NCBI RefSeq assembly: GCF_005406215.1
Contig: NZ_NXMA01000003.1
Span: forward strand, 97,921 to 161,920
Length of the DNA stretch: 64,000 nucleotides
From: Campylobacter aviculae
Lineage (GTDB): Bacteria; Campylobacterota; Campylobacteria; Campylobacterales; Campylobacteraceae
Reading direction: 5' to 3'
The translations under genes and the position numbers were made by a program. Positions 30,918 through 44,085 of this stretch are shown here, piece by piece. The notes under the pieces were generated by a model. It worked only from the letters and a program-made list of their open reading frames with translations. It was not told the DNA's origin and ran no database searches. Numbering within the stretch: the stretch's first letter is position 1; each line of letters begins with the position of its first letter.

Positions 30918-31544
30918 ATGAAAAGAAATTTAAAAATCAAAGAATTATTTTTAAAAAATTTTGAAAAACCTACAACAGAATTAAAATTTAAAAATCTTTA
31001 TGAGCTTATAGTTTGCGTGATGCTTTCAGCTCAATGCACTGACAAAAGGGTTAATCTTATTACTCCTGATCTTTTTAAAGCCTATCCAGATATTAAAAGT
31101 CTTGCTAAAGCTAATTTATCAAGTTTAAAAAGTTATATTCAAAGCTGTTCTTTTTTTAATAATAAAGCACAAAATCTTATCAAAATGGCAAAAGCTGTTT
31201 GTGAAAATTTTGATGGCGAAATTCCTTTAAACGAGAAAGATTTAAAATCCTTAGCAGGTGTGGGACAAAAAACTGCCCATGTTGTATTGATAGAATGGTG
31301 CGGAGCTAATTTTATGGCTGTAGATACTCACGTTTTTAGAGTTTCTCATCGCCTAAATCTCAGCAAAGCAAAAACTCCCGAAGCTACAGAAGAAGATTTA
31401 ACACGTATTTTTAAAGACAATCTTAACTATCTTCATCAAGCCATGGTGCTTTTTGGAAGATATACTTGTAAAGCAAAAAAACCCCTATGTAAAGAATGTT
31501 TTTTAAATCATCTTTGCACAAGTAAAGATAAGGAAATTATATGA
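30918..31544 (+). CDS. nth: Endonuclease III (DNA glycosylase/AP lyase)
   Basis: Base-excision repair enzyme removing oxidised pyrimidines. 208 residues with the helix-hairpin-helix LAGVGQKTAHVV (~112-124, catalytic Lys in GQKT), the catalytic Asp in AVDTHVFRVSHRL (~135), and the C-terminal 4Fe-4S cluster C-x6-C-x2-C-x5-C (CKAKKPLCKECFLNHLC). Its stop overlaps the start of the nuclease gene. Confidence 0.96.
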   Translation: MKRNLKIKELFLKNFEKPTTELKFKNLYELIVCVMLSAQCTDKRVNLITPDLFKAYPDIKSLAKANLSSLKSYIQSCSFFNNKAQNLIKMAKAVCENFDGEIPLNEKDLKSLAGVGQKTAHVVLIEWCGANFMAVDTHVFRVSHRLNLSKAKTPEATEEDLTRIFKDNLNYLHQAMVLFGRYTCKAKKPLCKECFLNHLCTSKDKEII

Positions 31545-32191
31545 AATTTTTGGCTTTTTTATTATTATTTTCTTTAAATATATTTGCCCTTGAAGGTTAC
31601 AAACCCAATAAAGATTTTTTCTCCTATTTTAATTCTTTTAATTGTTCTCAAGTTTTAAATAAATTTTTTTATATCAATTGCTATGATTACTCTTTAAAGG
31701 GCACAAAGGCAGTTGCTTACAAAGTTGAAGCCTCCAATTTAAAAATGAAACAAATTAAAAAACGACCGCGTTTTGAAGATGATACCAATATTCCTAAAAA
31801 ATATCGCACCACTTGGAGTGATTACAAACACAGTGGATACACTCGCGGCCATACAGCGTCTAATGCTTCATTTCGCTTTAGCAAAGCCGCTCAAAATTCG
31901 GTTTTTTTAATGAGCAATATGACTCCGCAAAATGAGCAGATCAATGCTAAAGTTTGGAATGAAATCGAACAAAGAGAAAGAAAGTTGGCTTTAAAATTTC
32001 AAAGCGTGGAGGTTTTAAATCTTGTTCTTTATGATAAAAATCCAAAACGCATAAAAAATAATATTGCTATACCTAGTTCTTATATCAAAATCATCCAAAC
32101 CTCAAAATTTAAAGAATGCTATCAGGTGCCAAATCATGAGGTAGAAGATGAAAAAATCAATCGCTATAAAATTTCTTGTGATCAATTTTAA
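31541..32191 (+). CDS. Secreted DNA/RNA non-specific endonuclease (NucA/EndA type)
   Basis: 216 residues with an N-terminal signal (MKFLAFLLLFSLNIFA). The beta-beta-alpha-metal core is YTRGHTASNASF (~102) with the catalytic histidine, and MSNMTPQNEQINAKVWNEIE supplies the metal-binding asparagine. The usual DRGH motif reads TRGH. Probably acts in the periplasm or outside the cell, for nucleotide scavenging or to limit natural transformation, as shown for other Campylobacter nucleases of this class (dns/Cj0594-type, from memory). Coupled to nth by 4 bp. Confidence 0.85.
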   Translation: MKFLAFLLLFSLNIFALEGYKPNKDFFSYFNSFNCSQVLNKFFYINCYDYSLKGTKAVAYKVEASNLKMKQIKKRPRFEDDTNIPKKYRTTWSDYKHSGYTRGHTASNASFRFSKAAQNSVFLMSNMTPQNEQINAKVWNEIEQRERKLALKFQSVEVLNLVLYDKNPKRIKNNIAIPSSYIKIIQTSKFKECYQVPNHEVEDEKINRYKISCDQF

Positions 32192-32200
32192 AGGATAAAG

Positions 32201-32833
32201 ATGGATCTGAGTGAATTTACAATCACTGTACTTTATATTGTAGGAATTTCAGCAGAAGGTATGACGGGAGCTTTAGCAGCAGGAAGACATAAAATGGATC
32301 TCTTTGGAGTGATATTTATCGCTTTGGTTACTGCTATTGGTGGAGGAAGTATACGCGATGTGGTTTTAGGACATTATCCGCTCACTTGGGTAAAACATCC
32401 AGAATATGTTCTTTTGATTTGCTTTTGTGCCCTTGTAGCTACTAGAATTCCAAAGGTAGTTACGAGATTAGAGCATCTATTTTTGACCCTAGATGCTATA
32501 GGACTTGTCGTCTTTAGCATACTTGGAGCACAAGTTGCTATGAAATTAGACTATGGCTTTATTATTGCTGTTTCAGCAGCTGTAATTACAGGTGTTTTTG
32601 GCGGAATTTTAAGAGATATTTTATGTATGAGAATTCCTCTTGTATTTCAAAAAGAAATTTATGCAGGTGTTGCAATTATAGCAGGTGCAATCTATTACAT
32701 TTCAGCAATTTGGTTGGAAATTCATATTTTAATTTGTACCTTAGTTACCCTATTTATAGGTGTTTTAATGAGACTTTTAGCTATAAAATTCCAATGGTCT
32801 TTACCAATATTTTCTTATAACGAAAAAGGATAA
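32201..32833 (+). CDS. TRIC-family (UPF0126) trimeric cation channel protein
   Basis: 210 residues, seven hydrophobic helices arranged as two repeats of three plus one. Signature glycine-rich turns are seen twice: ATAIGGGSIRDVVLG-like (TAIGGGSIRDVVLG, ~44) and TGVFGGILRDIL (~132). Bacterial TRIC homologues form potassium-permeable trimers; the cellular role here is unknown. RBS AAGGAT at good spacing before ATG 32201. Confidence 0.88.
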   Translation: MDLSEFTITVLYIVGISAEGMTGALAAGRHKMDLFGVIFIALVTAIGGGSIRDVVLGHYPLTWVKHPEYVLLICFCALVATRIPKVVTRLEHLFLTLDAIGLVVFSILGAQVAMKLDYGFIIAVSAAVITGVFGGILRDILCMRIPLVFQKEIYAGVAIIAGAIYYISAIWLEIHILICTLVTLFIGVLMRLLAIKFQWSLPIFSYNEKG

Positions 32834-32874
32834 AAATAAAACAAAAAATATTAAAAATTTTAGTTTTATTTTTA

Positions 32875-32880
32875 TATAAT
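32875..32880 (+). promoter_or_regulatory. -10 box of the EexN-like lipoprotein gene
   Basis: TATAAT, 23 bp before the ATG at 32904, in the AT-rich 70-bp gap after the TRIC gene. Confidence 0.5.
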
Positions 32881-32903
32881 GAATAAAAAATATAGGTTTA
32901 ACA

Positions 32904-33128
32904 ATGAAATTTTTTAATCAAATGCTATTTTTATTAACTATAGGTATGATATTTAGTGCTTGCGAGCAAACAAAAAGCGTGGAATACTATAAAACTCATC
33001 CACAAGAAGCTAAAGAAAGAAGTGATGAATGCAGGCTTAAATCCATCATCAGTCAAGATTGTGTCAATGCTTTTAGCGTGGCTATTCCTAAAGAGGATTG
33101 GGAGGATAATGAAAGCTTGAAAAATTAA
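32904..33128 (+). CDS. EexN-like small lipoprotein
   Basis: 74 residues with a lipobox-type signal ending IFSAC (Cys ~20). The mature part (VEYYKTHPQEAKERSDEC, then SQDCVNAFSVA) fits the EexN/entry-exclusion lipoprotein family, a compact disulfide-containing fold first named for plasmid exclusion. Here it stands alone in a chromosomal context with no conjugation genes in the window, so entry exclusion cannot be assumed. Convergent with cmoA. Confidence 0.72.
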   Translation: MKFFNQMLFLLTIGMIFSACEQTKSVEYYKTHPQEAKERSDECRLKSIISQDCVNAFSVAIPKEDWEDNESLKN

Positions 33129-33131
33129 ATT

Positions 33132-33836
33132 TTATTTAAAAGCTATAAAGCTTTCAAAATTTGCCCATTTAAAAATACTTTCTATTTTTTCAAATCCAGC
33201 ATTTTCAAGCATAGAAATATTTTCTTTCTCGCTATAAGGGATCAAAACATTCTCTAAAGCCTCTCTTTTAGCAGCTATCTCAAATTTAGAATATCCTTGA
33301 CTTTGCTTATAATCAGCATAAATTTCAATCACATTTTTAGATAAAAATGCATCCTCAAAAAGTATTTTTTCACTCATTATAAAAATACCATTTTTATTCA
33401 AATTTTTATAAATTTGATTTACAAGCTCTTGTCTTTTTGGAGGTCTTATAAATTGTAAAGTATAATTTGCAATAAAAACATCGTTATTAAAAAAATCAAA
33501 TTCGCATAAATTACCTTCAATAAATTCTATATTTAAGCCGTATGCATTGGCTTTTGATTTTGCTATTTCAAGCATAGGTAAAGAATTATCCACTCCAAAA
33601 AAGCGAAAATCCTTTCTTAGGCTAGATAAAAAAATCAAAAAATTAGCACTAGAACAACCCAAATCGCAAACTTTAGCACCATCATTTGCAATCTTAGCGA
33701 TCAACTTAGCACAAAGTTCTAAATTTTCTTTATAAAAAGGCACAGAACGATTAATCATATCATCAAAAACACTGGCTACATTTTTATCAAATTCAAACTG
33801 TTTTTTTGGACTTTCTTTAAAAATTTCATCTTTCAT
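33132..33836 (-). CDS. cmoA: Carboxy-SAM synthase CmoA
   Basis: Makes carboxy-S-adenosylmethionine from SAM and prephenate for the cmo5U34 tRNA wobble modification with CmoB. Recognised by FDKNVASVFDDMINRSVPFY near residue 18 and the SAM motif VCDLGCSSANFL (~57). 234 residues; typical for the family. Its start overlaps the ribF stop by 4 bp. CmoB is not in the window. Confidence 0.88.
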   Translation of the reverse strand: MKDEIFKESPKKQFEFDKNVASVFDDMINRSVPFYKENLELCAKLIAKIANDGAKVCDLGCSSANFLIFLSSLRKDFRFFGVDNSLPMLEIAKSKANAYGLNIEFIEGNLCEFDFFNNDVFIANYTLQFIRPPKRQELVNQIYKNLNKNGIFIMSEKILFEDAFLSKNVIEIYADYKQSQGYSKFEIAAKREALENVLIPYSEKENISMLENAGFEKIESIFKWANFESFIAFK

Positions 33837-34681
33837 TTCAAATCCTTTAAACGATCTTGAGCTATTTGTATATCTTGAGAAATTTGCTTTTTTAATTGTG
33901 TCAAATCTTCAAATTTGTAATTTTCTCTTAAAAAAGATATAAATTGAATTTCTATCATATCTTTGCAATTTATATCTTGATCAAATTTTTCTAAAATATG
34001 GCTTTCTATGGCAAATTTTCCATCACTGGAACGCAATCCTAAAAAACTCACACTTTTATAAATTGTATCTTTTATTTGGGTGAAAGTGGCATAAACACCT
34101 TCTTTGGGTAAAACATAATCATCGCATTGTAAATTTAAAGTTGCGTAAAGCTCTTTTGATCCAAGCCCCTGCCCTTTAACATGTTTGCCTTTTATAGAAT
34201 AATTTCTTCCTAAAAGAAGATTTGCTTTTTCAATTTCACCTTTGGCTAAAAATTCCTTAATCAAGCTTGTATGAACACTCATTCCATTGATACAAAACTC
34301 ATCCACTATGATCGTTTTTATCCCGCTTAGATTTTCTATATCTTTGGCTTTATAAGCTTTATTTTTACCAAAACAAAAATCATAACCAACAATAATGCAT
34401 TCTAAAGAAACAAATTCTTTTTTTAAAAAATCTAAAAATTCTTTTCCATCTAAATTTTTAATACTTTCAAAATCAAGCTCTATGATTTGTTTATTTGATA
34501 GAATTTGCTTTTCTTTATGGGTGCAAAGTTTTCTACCTTGAAATTTATCTACGATTAAAATCGCACCAAAGTCGTCCAATAAATTAATAAGCTTTTGATG
34601 TCCCAAATGTAAGCCATCAAAAGAACCGATGGCTAAAGATTTGATTTTATTTTTTGCTATAGTGGTAAAAATATTCAACAT
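33833..34681 (-). CDS. ribF: Riboflavin kinase / FAD synthetase
   Basis: Phosphorylates riboflavin to FMN and adenylylates FMN to FAD. N-terminal nucleotidyltransferase with AIGSFDGLHLGHQKL (~17-31) and C-terminal riboflavin kinase domain (GRNYSIKGKHVKGQGLGS, YATLNLQ). 282 residues, a little shorter than the 300+ of most bifunctional enzymes. Overlaps tlyA by 35 bp. Confidence 0.94.
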   Translation of the reverse strand: MLNIFTTIAKNKIKSLAIGSFDGLHLGHQKLINLLDDFGAILIVDKFQGRKLCTHKEKQILSNKQIIELDFESIKNLDGKEFLDFLKKEFVSLECIIVGYDFCFGKNKAYKAKDIENLSGIKTIIVDEFCINGMSVHTSLIKEFLAKGEIEKANLLLGRNYSIKGKHVKGQGLGSKELYATLNLQCDDYVLPKEGVYATFTQIKDTIYKSVSFLGLRSSDGKFAIESHILEKFDQDINCKDMIEIQFISFLRENYKFEDLTQLKKQISQDIQIAQDRLKDLK

Positions 34682-35389
34682 TGCCCTCTTTTCCTTTTAT
34701 CTTAGACTCTTCACAAATTTTTAAAATCCACCCCAAACGAATACAAGCTTTTTCAAATTCTTTTCTTGCTTTTTGAATTTCTTTTTCATCTTTAACAACA
34801 CCTTTTTTATTTCTTTTTGCATTCTTTCCAACCTCAAACTGAGGCTTAAAAAGTAAGATTATATCCTTTAAGGCTAACTGATCAATATAAAATATCAAGT
34901 GATGTAAAGAAATAAAACTCACATCACAAGTGATAATTTCAAATTTTTCTTCACTTTTAAATACTCTTAGATCCGTATTTTCAACGATTTTTATTTTAGC
35001 ATTATTTCTCAAACTTGGATGAAGTTGATTATCCCCCACATCCAAAGCAACGATTTTTAAAGCTTGTTTTTCTAATAAAATTTGTACAAATCCACCCGTG
35101 CTAGAACCTACGTCTAAACAAATTTTATTTGATATATTTATATCTTTATCCTCTAAAAAACTCTTTAATTTAAAAGCAGCCCTTGAAACATAAGTTTTAT
35201 TTAAAAGTTCTAAATTCAATTCTTTAGAAAATAAAATTTCTTCTTGAGATAATTCTTGATTGAGCAAATTTTTGACATCGAAAGAGGGTTTAAATTTTTT
35301 AAAATTGAGCAAAATTTCTTCATTTTCTATAAGCTCTAAAGCTTTATTTCTACTGATATTCAATCGCTTTGCTACAAAAAGATCGTATC

Positions 35390-35393
<4 letters not shown>
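34647..35393 (-). CDS. tlyA: TlyA-family rRNA 2'-O-ribose methyltransferase
   Basis: 248 residues: S4 RNA-binding domain (~1-60, RYDLFVAKRLNISRNKALEL), then an FtsJ-like methyltransferase with CLDVGSSTGGFVQILL (~93), DVSFISLHH and the K of LLFKPQFEVG. In Campylobacter TlyA methylates 16S C1409 and affects capreomycin sensitivity, motility and biofilm (literature knowledge). Overlaps ribF and the membrane-protein gene. Confidence 0.92.
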
Positions 35394-39445
<4,052 letters not shown>

Positions 39446-39446
39446 T

Positions 39447-40052
39447 TTATTTCTTTGTATAAAAATTAAGCAAAAGAGTGGTTAAAATCAAAGAACTTTT
39501 AGCATTAAGCTTTGCTAACTCATAAGCTTCATAAAAAAATTCAAGTTCTTTAGCATTAAAATCTTTTATTTTGATCATTTGTTCTGCTAAAAGAGTGATT
39601 TTTTCTATAAGTTCATTTTTGTCTAAATTTTCATTTTTTTGTAAAAATTCAAACAATATTTTCAAATCCATTTTATCTAGTTTTAAATTTAAGCTATTTT
39701 TGGACTTTTGTATATTGCGTTTTTCACATATAAGACGCGATTTTATCGTGGGTAAAAGCAAATTTTTAGAAGGGACAACGATTGCAAATTTTATATTGCT
39801 TGGTGGCTCCTCAAGAAGTTTTAACAAAAAATTTTGCGCCTCTATCCTGTAGTTTTGTGCCATTAATACTATAATTTTTTCATTTGTTTCAGCTATATAA
39901 CTCTCTTTTTCAACCGCTCTTGCATCATCAAGTAAAAATTCATTTACAGGAATTTTTGGAATAAATCTTAGATTATTATTTCCATATTGTTCTATCATTT
40001 CTTCTTTGATGGACTCAAAATCTTCACTGATTATAATTTTACTGACAAACAA
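39447..40052 (-). CDS. holB: DNA polymerase III delta'-like subunit
   Basis: 201 residues. AQNYRIEAQNFLLKLLEEPPSNIKFAIVV (~75-103) is the delta'/gamma family box (here cited as NFLLKLLEEPP), followed by the sensor-like LLPTIKSRL. No Walker A motif is visible and the protein is short, so it is a reduced, non-ATP-binding clamp-loader subunit, as found in epsilonproteobacteria. It lies between folP and hobA. Confidence 0.82.
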   Translation of the reverse strand: MFVSKIIISEDFESIKEEMIEQYGNNNLRFIPKIPVNEFLLDDARAVEKESYIAETNEKIIVLMAQNYRIEAQNFLLKLLEEPPSNIKFAIVVPSKNLLLPTIKSRLICEKRNIQKSKNSLNLKLDKMDLKILFEFLQKNENLDKNELIEKITLLAEQMIKIKDFNAKELEFFYEAYELAKLNAKSSLILTTLLLNFYTKK

Positions 40053-40055
40053 AAT

Positions 40056-40592
40056 TTATCCTAAATGAACCTTAGAAAATAAAATCGCATCCAAACTTAA
40101 ATCTAAGAGTTTGTAAAGAGTAATCAGCTTAGCATCAAGATCTTTATCTTTAGAATTAAGAAAAAAGCTATTTTGTAATTGTTCATCAAAAAGCCATAAT
40201 AAACTATCATTTTTAGATTTAGCGATTAAAGCTTTTTCATCCATAGTAGAACCTATATAAAAATAAACATAACCATTAGGAAAAGTGATATCAAGCAAAT
40301 CATTAAGCAAAGCAATCTCTTCTACTTTTTGTACCTTTTTTTTACATAAAGCATTTAAAGAAACAAAAGGCAACATAGGACGATTTGCTTTTGCATTAAT
40401 GTTTTTTAAAAAATATTCTTCATACCAAGATCTTTGTTCATCACACATCAACACAAAAGTGCGTCCTTCTAGTAAATATTTAAGCTTTACTTGCATCAAA
40501 GGTGCCCATTCTAAACGACGTGACTCCATCCATGCCATAAAAGTTCCGCCATTACGGATATTTTCGAGTGTAAAACTTAAAAAATCACTCAT
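40056..40592 (-). CDS. hobA: DnaA-initiator-associating protein HobA
   Basis: 178 residues with the family start MSDFLSFTLENIRNGGTFMA and the EWAPL segment. HobA is an epsilonproteobacterial structural homologue of DiaA that tetramerises and orders DnaA on oriC. Neighbouring holB gives a small replication group. Overlaps lysC's end by 4 bp. Confidence 0.9.
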   Translation of the reverse strand: MSDFLSFTLENIRNGGTFMAWMESRRLEWAPLMQVKLKYLLEGRTFVLMCDEQRSWYEEYFLKNINAKANRPMLPFVSLNALCKKKVQKVEEIALLNDLLDITFPNGYVYFYIGSTMDEKALIAKSKNDSLLWLFDEQLQNSFFLNSKDKDLDAKLITLYKLLDLSLDAILFSKVHLG

Positions 40593-41791
40593 TTATCAAG
40601 TCCATAACACTCATGAAGTGCTCTTACAGCAAGTTCACCGTATTTTTCATGTACTATCATAGAAATTTTAATTTCACTTGTAGAAATCATACCTATATTG
40701 ATATTTTCATCTGCTAAAGCTTTAAAAGCCTTACTTGCCACACCGGAATGCGATTTCATTCCAACACCTACTATAGATACTTTTACTACAGCACTATCGC
40801 TTTCTACTATAGTATCTGCGTGTAAAATTTTTTTCATAGCATTCTGTGCCAATTCTAATTCATTTTGAGGTACAGTAAAGCCCAAATTAGTCGCTCCATC
40901 TACTCCCACATTTTGAATAATCATATCTACATTGATATTTTCATCTGCTAAAACAGAAAAAATTTCAGCTGCAATTCCTGGTTTATCTTCTACATTTCTT
41001 AAAGTTATTCTTGCTTGATTTTTATCTAAAGCAATACCGCTAACTAAAGCTTGTTCCATTTTATCCTCTTCTGTAATGATTGTTCCTTGATTGTTATTAA
41101 AACTACTTCTAGTGACTAAATTTACATTTAATTTCTTAGCAAGTTCAACTGAACGATTTTGTAAAACCTTAGCACCCAAGCTTGCAAGCTCAAGCATTTC
41201 CTCATAAGAAATTCTATCAAGCTTTTTAGCCTTAGGTTCTATACGCGGATCTGTCGTATATACTCCATCAACATCAGTATAAATTTCACACAAATCCGCA
41301 TTTAAAGCTCCAGCTACTGCAACAGCACTCAAATCACTTCCACCGCGCCCTAGCGTAGTTACATTTCCTTCCTCATCAACTCCTTGAAAACCTGCTACAA
41401 CGACAATTTTTCCTTCATTTAAGGCTTCTTTTATAGCTTTAGAATCAATATAAGAAATTTTTGCCTTGGTAAAAATATTATCAGTGACAATGCCTGCTTT
41501 TCTTCCTGAAAACGAAACAGCATTAAATCCTTTTTCATTTAAAGCAATAGAAAGTAAGGCACTTGTAACACGTTCTCCACTACTTAAAAGCATATCCATA
41601 TCTTTACCATTTGGATTTTTGCTAAAGTATTGTGCTTGCTCTATTAAAGTATTTGTAACTCCACTCATTGCAGAAACTATGACAACAAGCTTATGTCCTT
41701 GTTTTACACTTTCTATAACACGATTTGCAACCGCTTCAATGCGTTCTAAGCTACCAACACTTGTTCCACCATATTTTTGAACTATAAGCAT
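40589..41791 (-). CDS. lysC: Aspartate kinase
   Basis: First step of lysine, threonine, methionine and diaminopimelate synthesis. 400 residues: kinase domain with VQKYGGTSVGSLERI (~4), LGRGGSDLSAVAVAGAL and TDVDGVYTTDPR, followed by two ACT domains (~265-400) that usually mediate lysine/threonine feedback. A single ORF without an internal start of note. Begins directly after the nudH/rppH stop. Confidence 0.96.
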   Translation of the reverse strand: MLIVQKYGGTSVGSLERIEAVANRVIESVKQGHKLVVIVSAMSGVTNTLIEQAQYFSKNPNGKDMDMLLSSGERVTSALLSIALNEKGFNAVSFSGRKAGIVTDNIFTKAKISYIDSKAIKEALNEGKIVVVAGFQGVDEEGNVTTLGRGGSDLSAVAVAGALNADLCEIYTDVDGVYTTDPRIEPKAKKLDRISYEEMLELASLGAKVLQNRSVELAKKLNVNLVTRSSFNNNQGTIITEEDKMEQALVSGIALDKNQARITLRNVEDKPGIAAEIFSVLADENINVDMIIQNVGVDGATNLGFTVPQNELELAQNAMKKILHADTIVESDSAVVKVSIVGVGMKSHSGVASKAFKALADENINIGMISTSEIKISMIVHEKYGELAVRALHECYGLDK

Positions 41792-42262
41792 CTAGATATA
41801 ACCTTTCTCTTTAAAATACTTAATCACTTTAATATAGATATTTCTTTTAAAATGATGGATCATTTCAAAAATTTGCTTTACACTAGCAAATTGATAAGCA
41901 CTGAATTCGGGATGTTTTGTTTGTATATTAATCTTAGAATTATCCTTTAAGCGGACTAAAAAATATTTTTGAATTTGTCCATCGTAAGGATACATTTTCT
42001 TAGCAACTCTTTCAGGAAAATCGTAACTTAACCATTCTGGATATTCAGCGATGATTTCAACCTCATCTGTACCAATTTCTTCTTTTAATTCTCTTAATAA
42101 AGCGCTTTTAGTATCTTCACCCTCATCAATACCTCCTTGTGGAAATTGCCAAATATTATCCATATCACTTCTTTTTGCTATAAAAAGCTCACATTTTAAA
42201 GGATAAGTATTTGATAAAATGATAGCAGCTACATTTGGTCTATATTTTTTTTCTTTTTCCAC
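41792..42262 (-). CDS. rppH: RNA 5'-pyrophosphohydrolase (Nudix)
   Basis: 156 residues. Nudix box GGIDEGEDTKSALLREL followed by KEEIGT (residues ~43-66), preceded by WQFPQGG, typical of RppH/NudH. It removes pyrophosphate from mRNA 5' ends and may also cleave dinucleoside polyphosphates. First gene of the long minus-strand run toward cmoA. Divergent from hemW, sharing a 100-bp gap with a perfect inverted repeat. Confidence 0.93.
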   Translation of the reverse strand: MEKEKKYRPNVAAIILSNTYPLKCELFIAKRSDMDNIWQFPQGGIDEGEDTKSALLRELKEEIGTDEVEIIAEYPEWLSYDFPERVAKKMYPYDGQIQKYFLVRLKDNSKINIQTKHPEFSAYQFASVKQIFEMIHHFKRNIYIKVIKYFKEKGYI

Positions 42263-42315
42263 TTTCTTTCCTTAACCTACTCAAGGAAAATAATTTTAAC
42301 CAAAATCAAATCAAT

Positions 42316-42347
42316 TTTTGATTAAAATTTACTAATTTTAATCAAAA
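42316..42347. repeat. Perfect 14-bp inverted repeat between rppH and hemW
   Basis: Arms TTTTGATTAAAATT (42316-42329) and AATTTTAATCAAAA (42334-42347) separated by 4 bases, centred 31 bp upstream of the hemW ATG in a divergent intergenic gap. It could be an operator for a dimeric regulator or a hairpin in the leader. No U-run follows the 3' arm and the orientation between divergent genes argues against a terminator. Confidence 0.75.
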
Positions 42348-42362
42348 TGTTTTAAGGTTTTT

Positions 42363-43424
42363 ATGCATTTTTATATTCATATTCCATTTTGTGAGAGCAA
42401 ATGTCATTACTGCGCTTTTACAAGTTTAAAAAAAGAAAATTATGAAAAATCTTATTTTAAAGCTTTAAGTCGTGACATAAATTTTCATCTTAAAAAATTT
42501 AAAATCCATCACAATCAAATAAAAACGCTGTTTATAGGTGGCGGAACTCCAAGTTGTATCCATACAAGCAACTATGAATATATCTTTGAAATTTTACATC
42601 CTTATTTAGCCAAAAATGCTGAAATTTCATGTGAGGCTAATCCAAATTCAGCGACCTTAAATTGGCTTAAAGCCATGAAAAATATAGGGGTTAATCGCAT
42701 TTCTTTTGGGGCACAAAGCTTTCATTCTGAAAAATTAAAATTTCTTGGAAGAATTCACGATCAAAAAATGATTTTTAAAGCTTTAGAAAACTCGCATAAA
42801 GCAGGATTTACCAATATTAATTTAGATCTGATCTATGATACTAAAATGGATGATAAAAAAATGCTTGAATTTGAACTTTTAAATTTAAAAAAAATAAAAC
42901 CCTTGATCACCCATTTAAGTGCTTACAATCTCACTATAGAATCAAAAACTGCTTTTGCCAAAAAAGAACATTTTAAAAAAAATGCCCCTAATCTAATGAA
43001 ATTTTTTATTCAAGAAATAATACAACTTGGCTTTTTTCAATATGAAATCAGTAATTTTTCTAAAAATAAAAACTCAATGTGCAAGCACAACCTTAGCTAC
43101 TGGAAAGGTAAAGATTATATAGGCTGTGGCTTGAGTGCGGTAGGATTTCATAAAAATCAACGTTTTTATACGGCTAAAAATTTAAAATCCTATATAGAAA
43201 ATCCTACTTTTAGAAATATAGAAAAACTAAGTCCGCAAGATTTAAATTTAGAACATCTATTTTTAGGACTTAGAAGTATAGTAGGCATTGAAGAAAAAAA
43301 ATTAAGTTTAGCTCAAAAACAAAAAGCTGATTTGCTTGTAAAAGAAAAAAAACTTGAATTTAAAAAAGGAAAATACCATAACCATAATTTTTTAATCAGC
43401 GACGAACTTGCTCTATACTTTTAA
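42363..43424 (+). CDS. hemW: HemN/HemW-family radical SAM protein (HemW-like)
   Basis: 353 residues. The radical SAM motif is at the very N-terminus, IPFCESKCHYCAF (C-x3-C-x2-C), then FIGGGTPS and RISFGAQSF. The absence of the N-terminal extension of true coproporphyrinogen dehydrogenase HemN, and the single cysteine after the CxxxCxxC being missing, favour HemW, a haem chaperone. It overlaps the convergent GNAT gene by 12 bp. Confidence 0.85.
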   Translation: MHFYIHIPFCESKCHYCAFTSLKKENYEKSYFKALSRDINFHLKKFKIHHNQIKTLFIGGGTPSCIHTSNYEYIFEILHPYLAKNAEISCEANPNSATLNWLKAMKNIGVNRISFGAQSFHSEKLKFLGRIHDQKMIFKALENSHKAGFTNINLDLIYDTKMDDKKMLEFELLNLKKIKPLITHLSAYNLTIESKTAFAKKEHFKKNAPNLMKFFIQEIIQLGFFQYEISNFSKNKNSMCKHNLSYWKGKDYIGCGLSAVGFHKNQRFYTAKNLKSYIENPTFRNIEKLSPQDLNLEHLFLGLRSIVGIEEKKLSLAQKQKADLLVKEKKLEFKKGKYHNHNFLISDELALYF

Positions 43425-43976
43425 ATCTTCATAAAAATGCTTATGATTATCCTTATAAGCCTCGTAAATTTTTTGTCCTTCTTTAAAATTGAATTGATAC
43501 ATTCTAAAAATCACTTCTATATTTTTAGGAGTCCAAAACTCATGATAGCTGTATTGATAAGTCATACCTATTTTCTGCATTACCCTACCGCTAGCAATAT
43601 TATTTATATCATGCGTAGCTGTTATGTAGTCAATTTCACCTTCTTTTTTCAGATACTCTAAAAACATTTTACAAGCAGAAGTTACAATGCCTTGCTTATG
43701 AAATTTTTCTCTTAAGGCATAACCTAGATCATTAGCTTGATTTTCAAGATTTAAGTGTATATAACCTAACATTTCATCATTTTCTTTTAAGCATATTGCG
43801 AGACGATATTTGGATTTTTGCTTATCTGCTTTAAGATAAAATTGCTCCAAATGATTGTGAGTTTGTTCCATACTTTCAAAAACAAACCAAGGTAAATATT
43901 TATTAACTCTTTCATTGCTTAATAAATCATGCAAATGATGTAAATCCTTAGACTCAAAAGGTCTTAAAATAATCAT
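43413..43976 (-). CDS. RimJ/RimL-type GNAT N-acetyltransferase
   Basis: 187 residues of the GNAT fold: N-terminal IILRPFESKDLHHLHDLLS, acetyl-CoA region LGYALREKFHKQGIVTSA (~82-100) and ASGRVMQKIGM (~127-137) are typical of RimJ/RimL and small-molecule acetyltransferases. The substrate is unknown. As far as I remember it is not between hemW and tatB in C. jejuni NCTC 11168, so it may be an insertion in this lineage. Confidence 0.82.
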   Translation of the reverse strand: MIILRPFESKDLHHLHDLLSNERVNKYLPWFVFESMEQTHNHLEQFYLKADKQKSKYRLAICLKENDEMLGYIHLNLENQANDLGYALREKFHKQGIVTSACKMFLEYLKKEGEIDYITATHDINNIASGRVMQKIGMTYQYSYHEFWTPKNIEVIFRMYQFNFKEGQKIYEAYKDNHKHFYEDLKV

Positions 43977-44085
43977 ATTTTCTTAATCCTTACTCTATTT
44001 TCTAAATATTTTAACGCAATTAATTTTAAAGTAATTAAAATTAATGTAAAATTCTTTTTCATTCCTTAAAATAAAGAAGTTATAA

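Noticed and set aside
42316..42347. Fur or PerR box
   Set aside because: The palindrome TTTTGATTAAAATT does not match the GATAATGATTATC-type Fur core or the TTATAATnATTATAA PerR core well enough.
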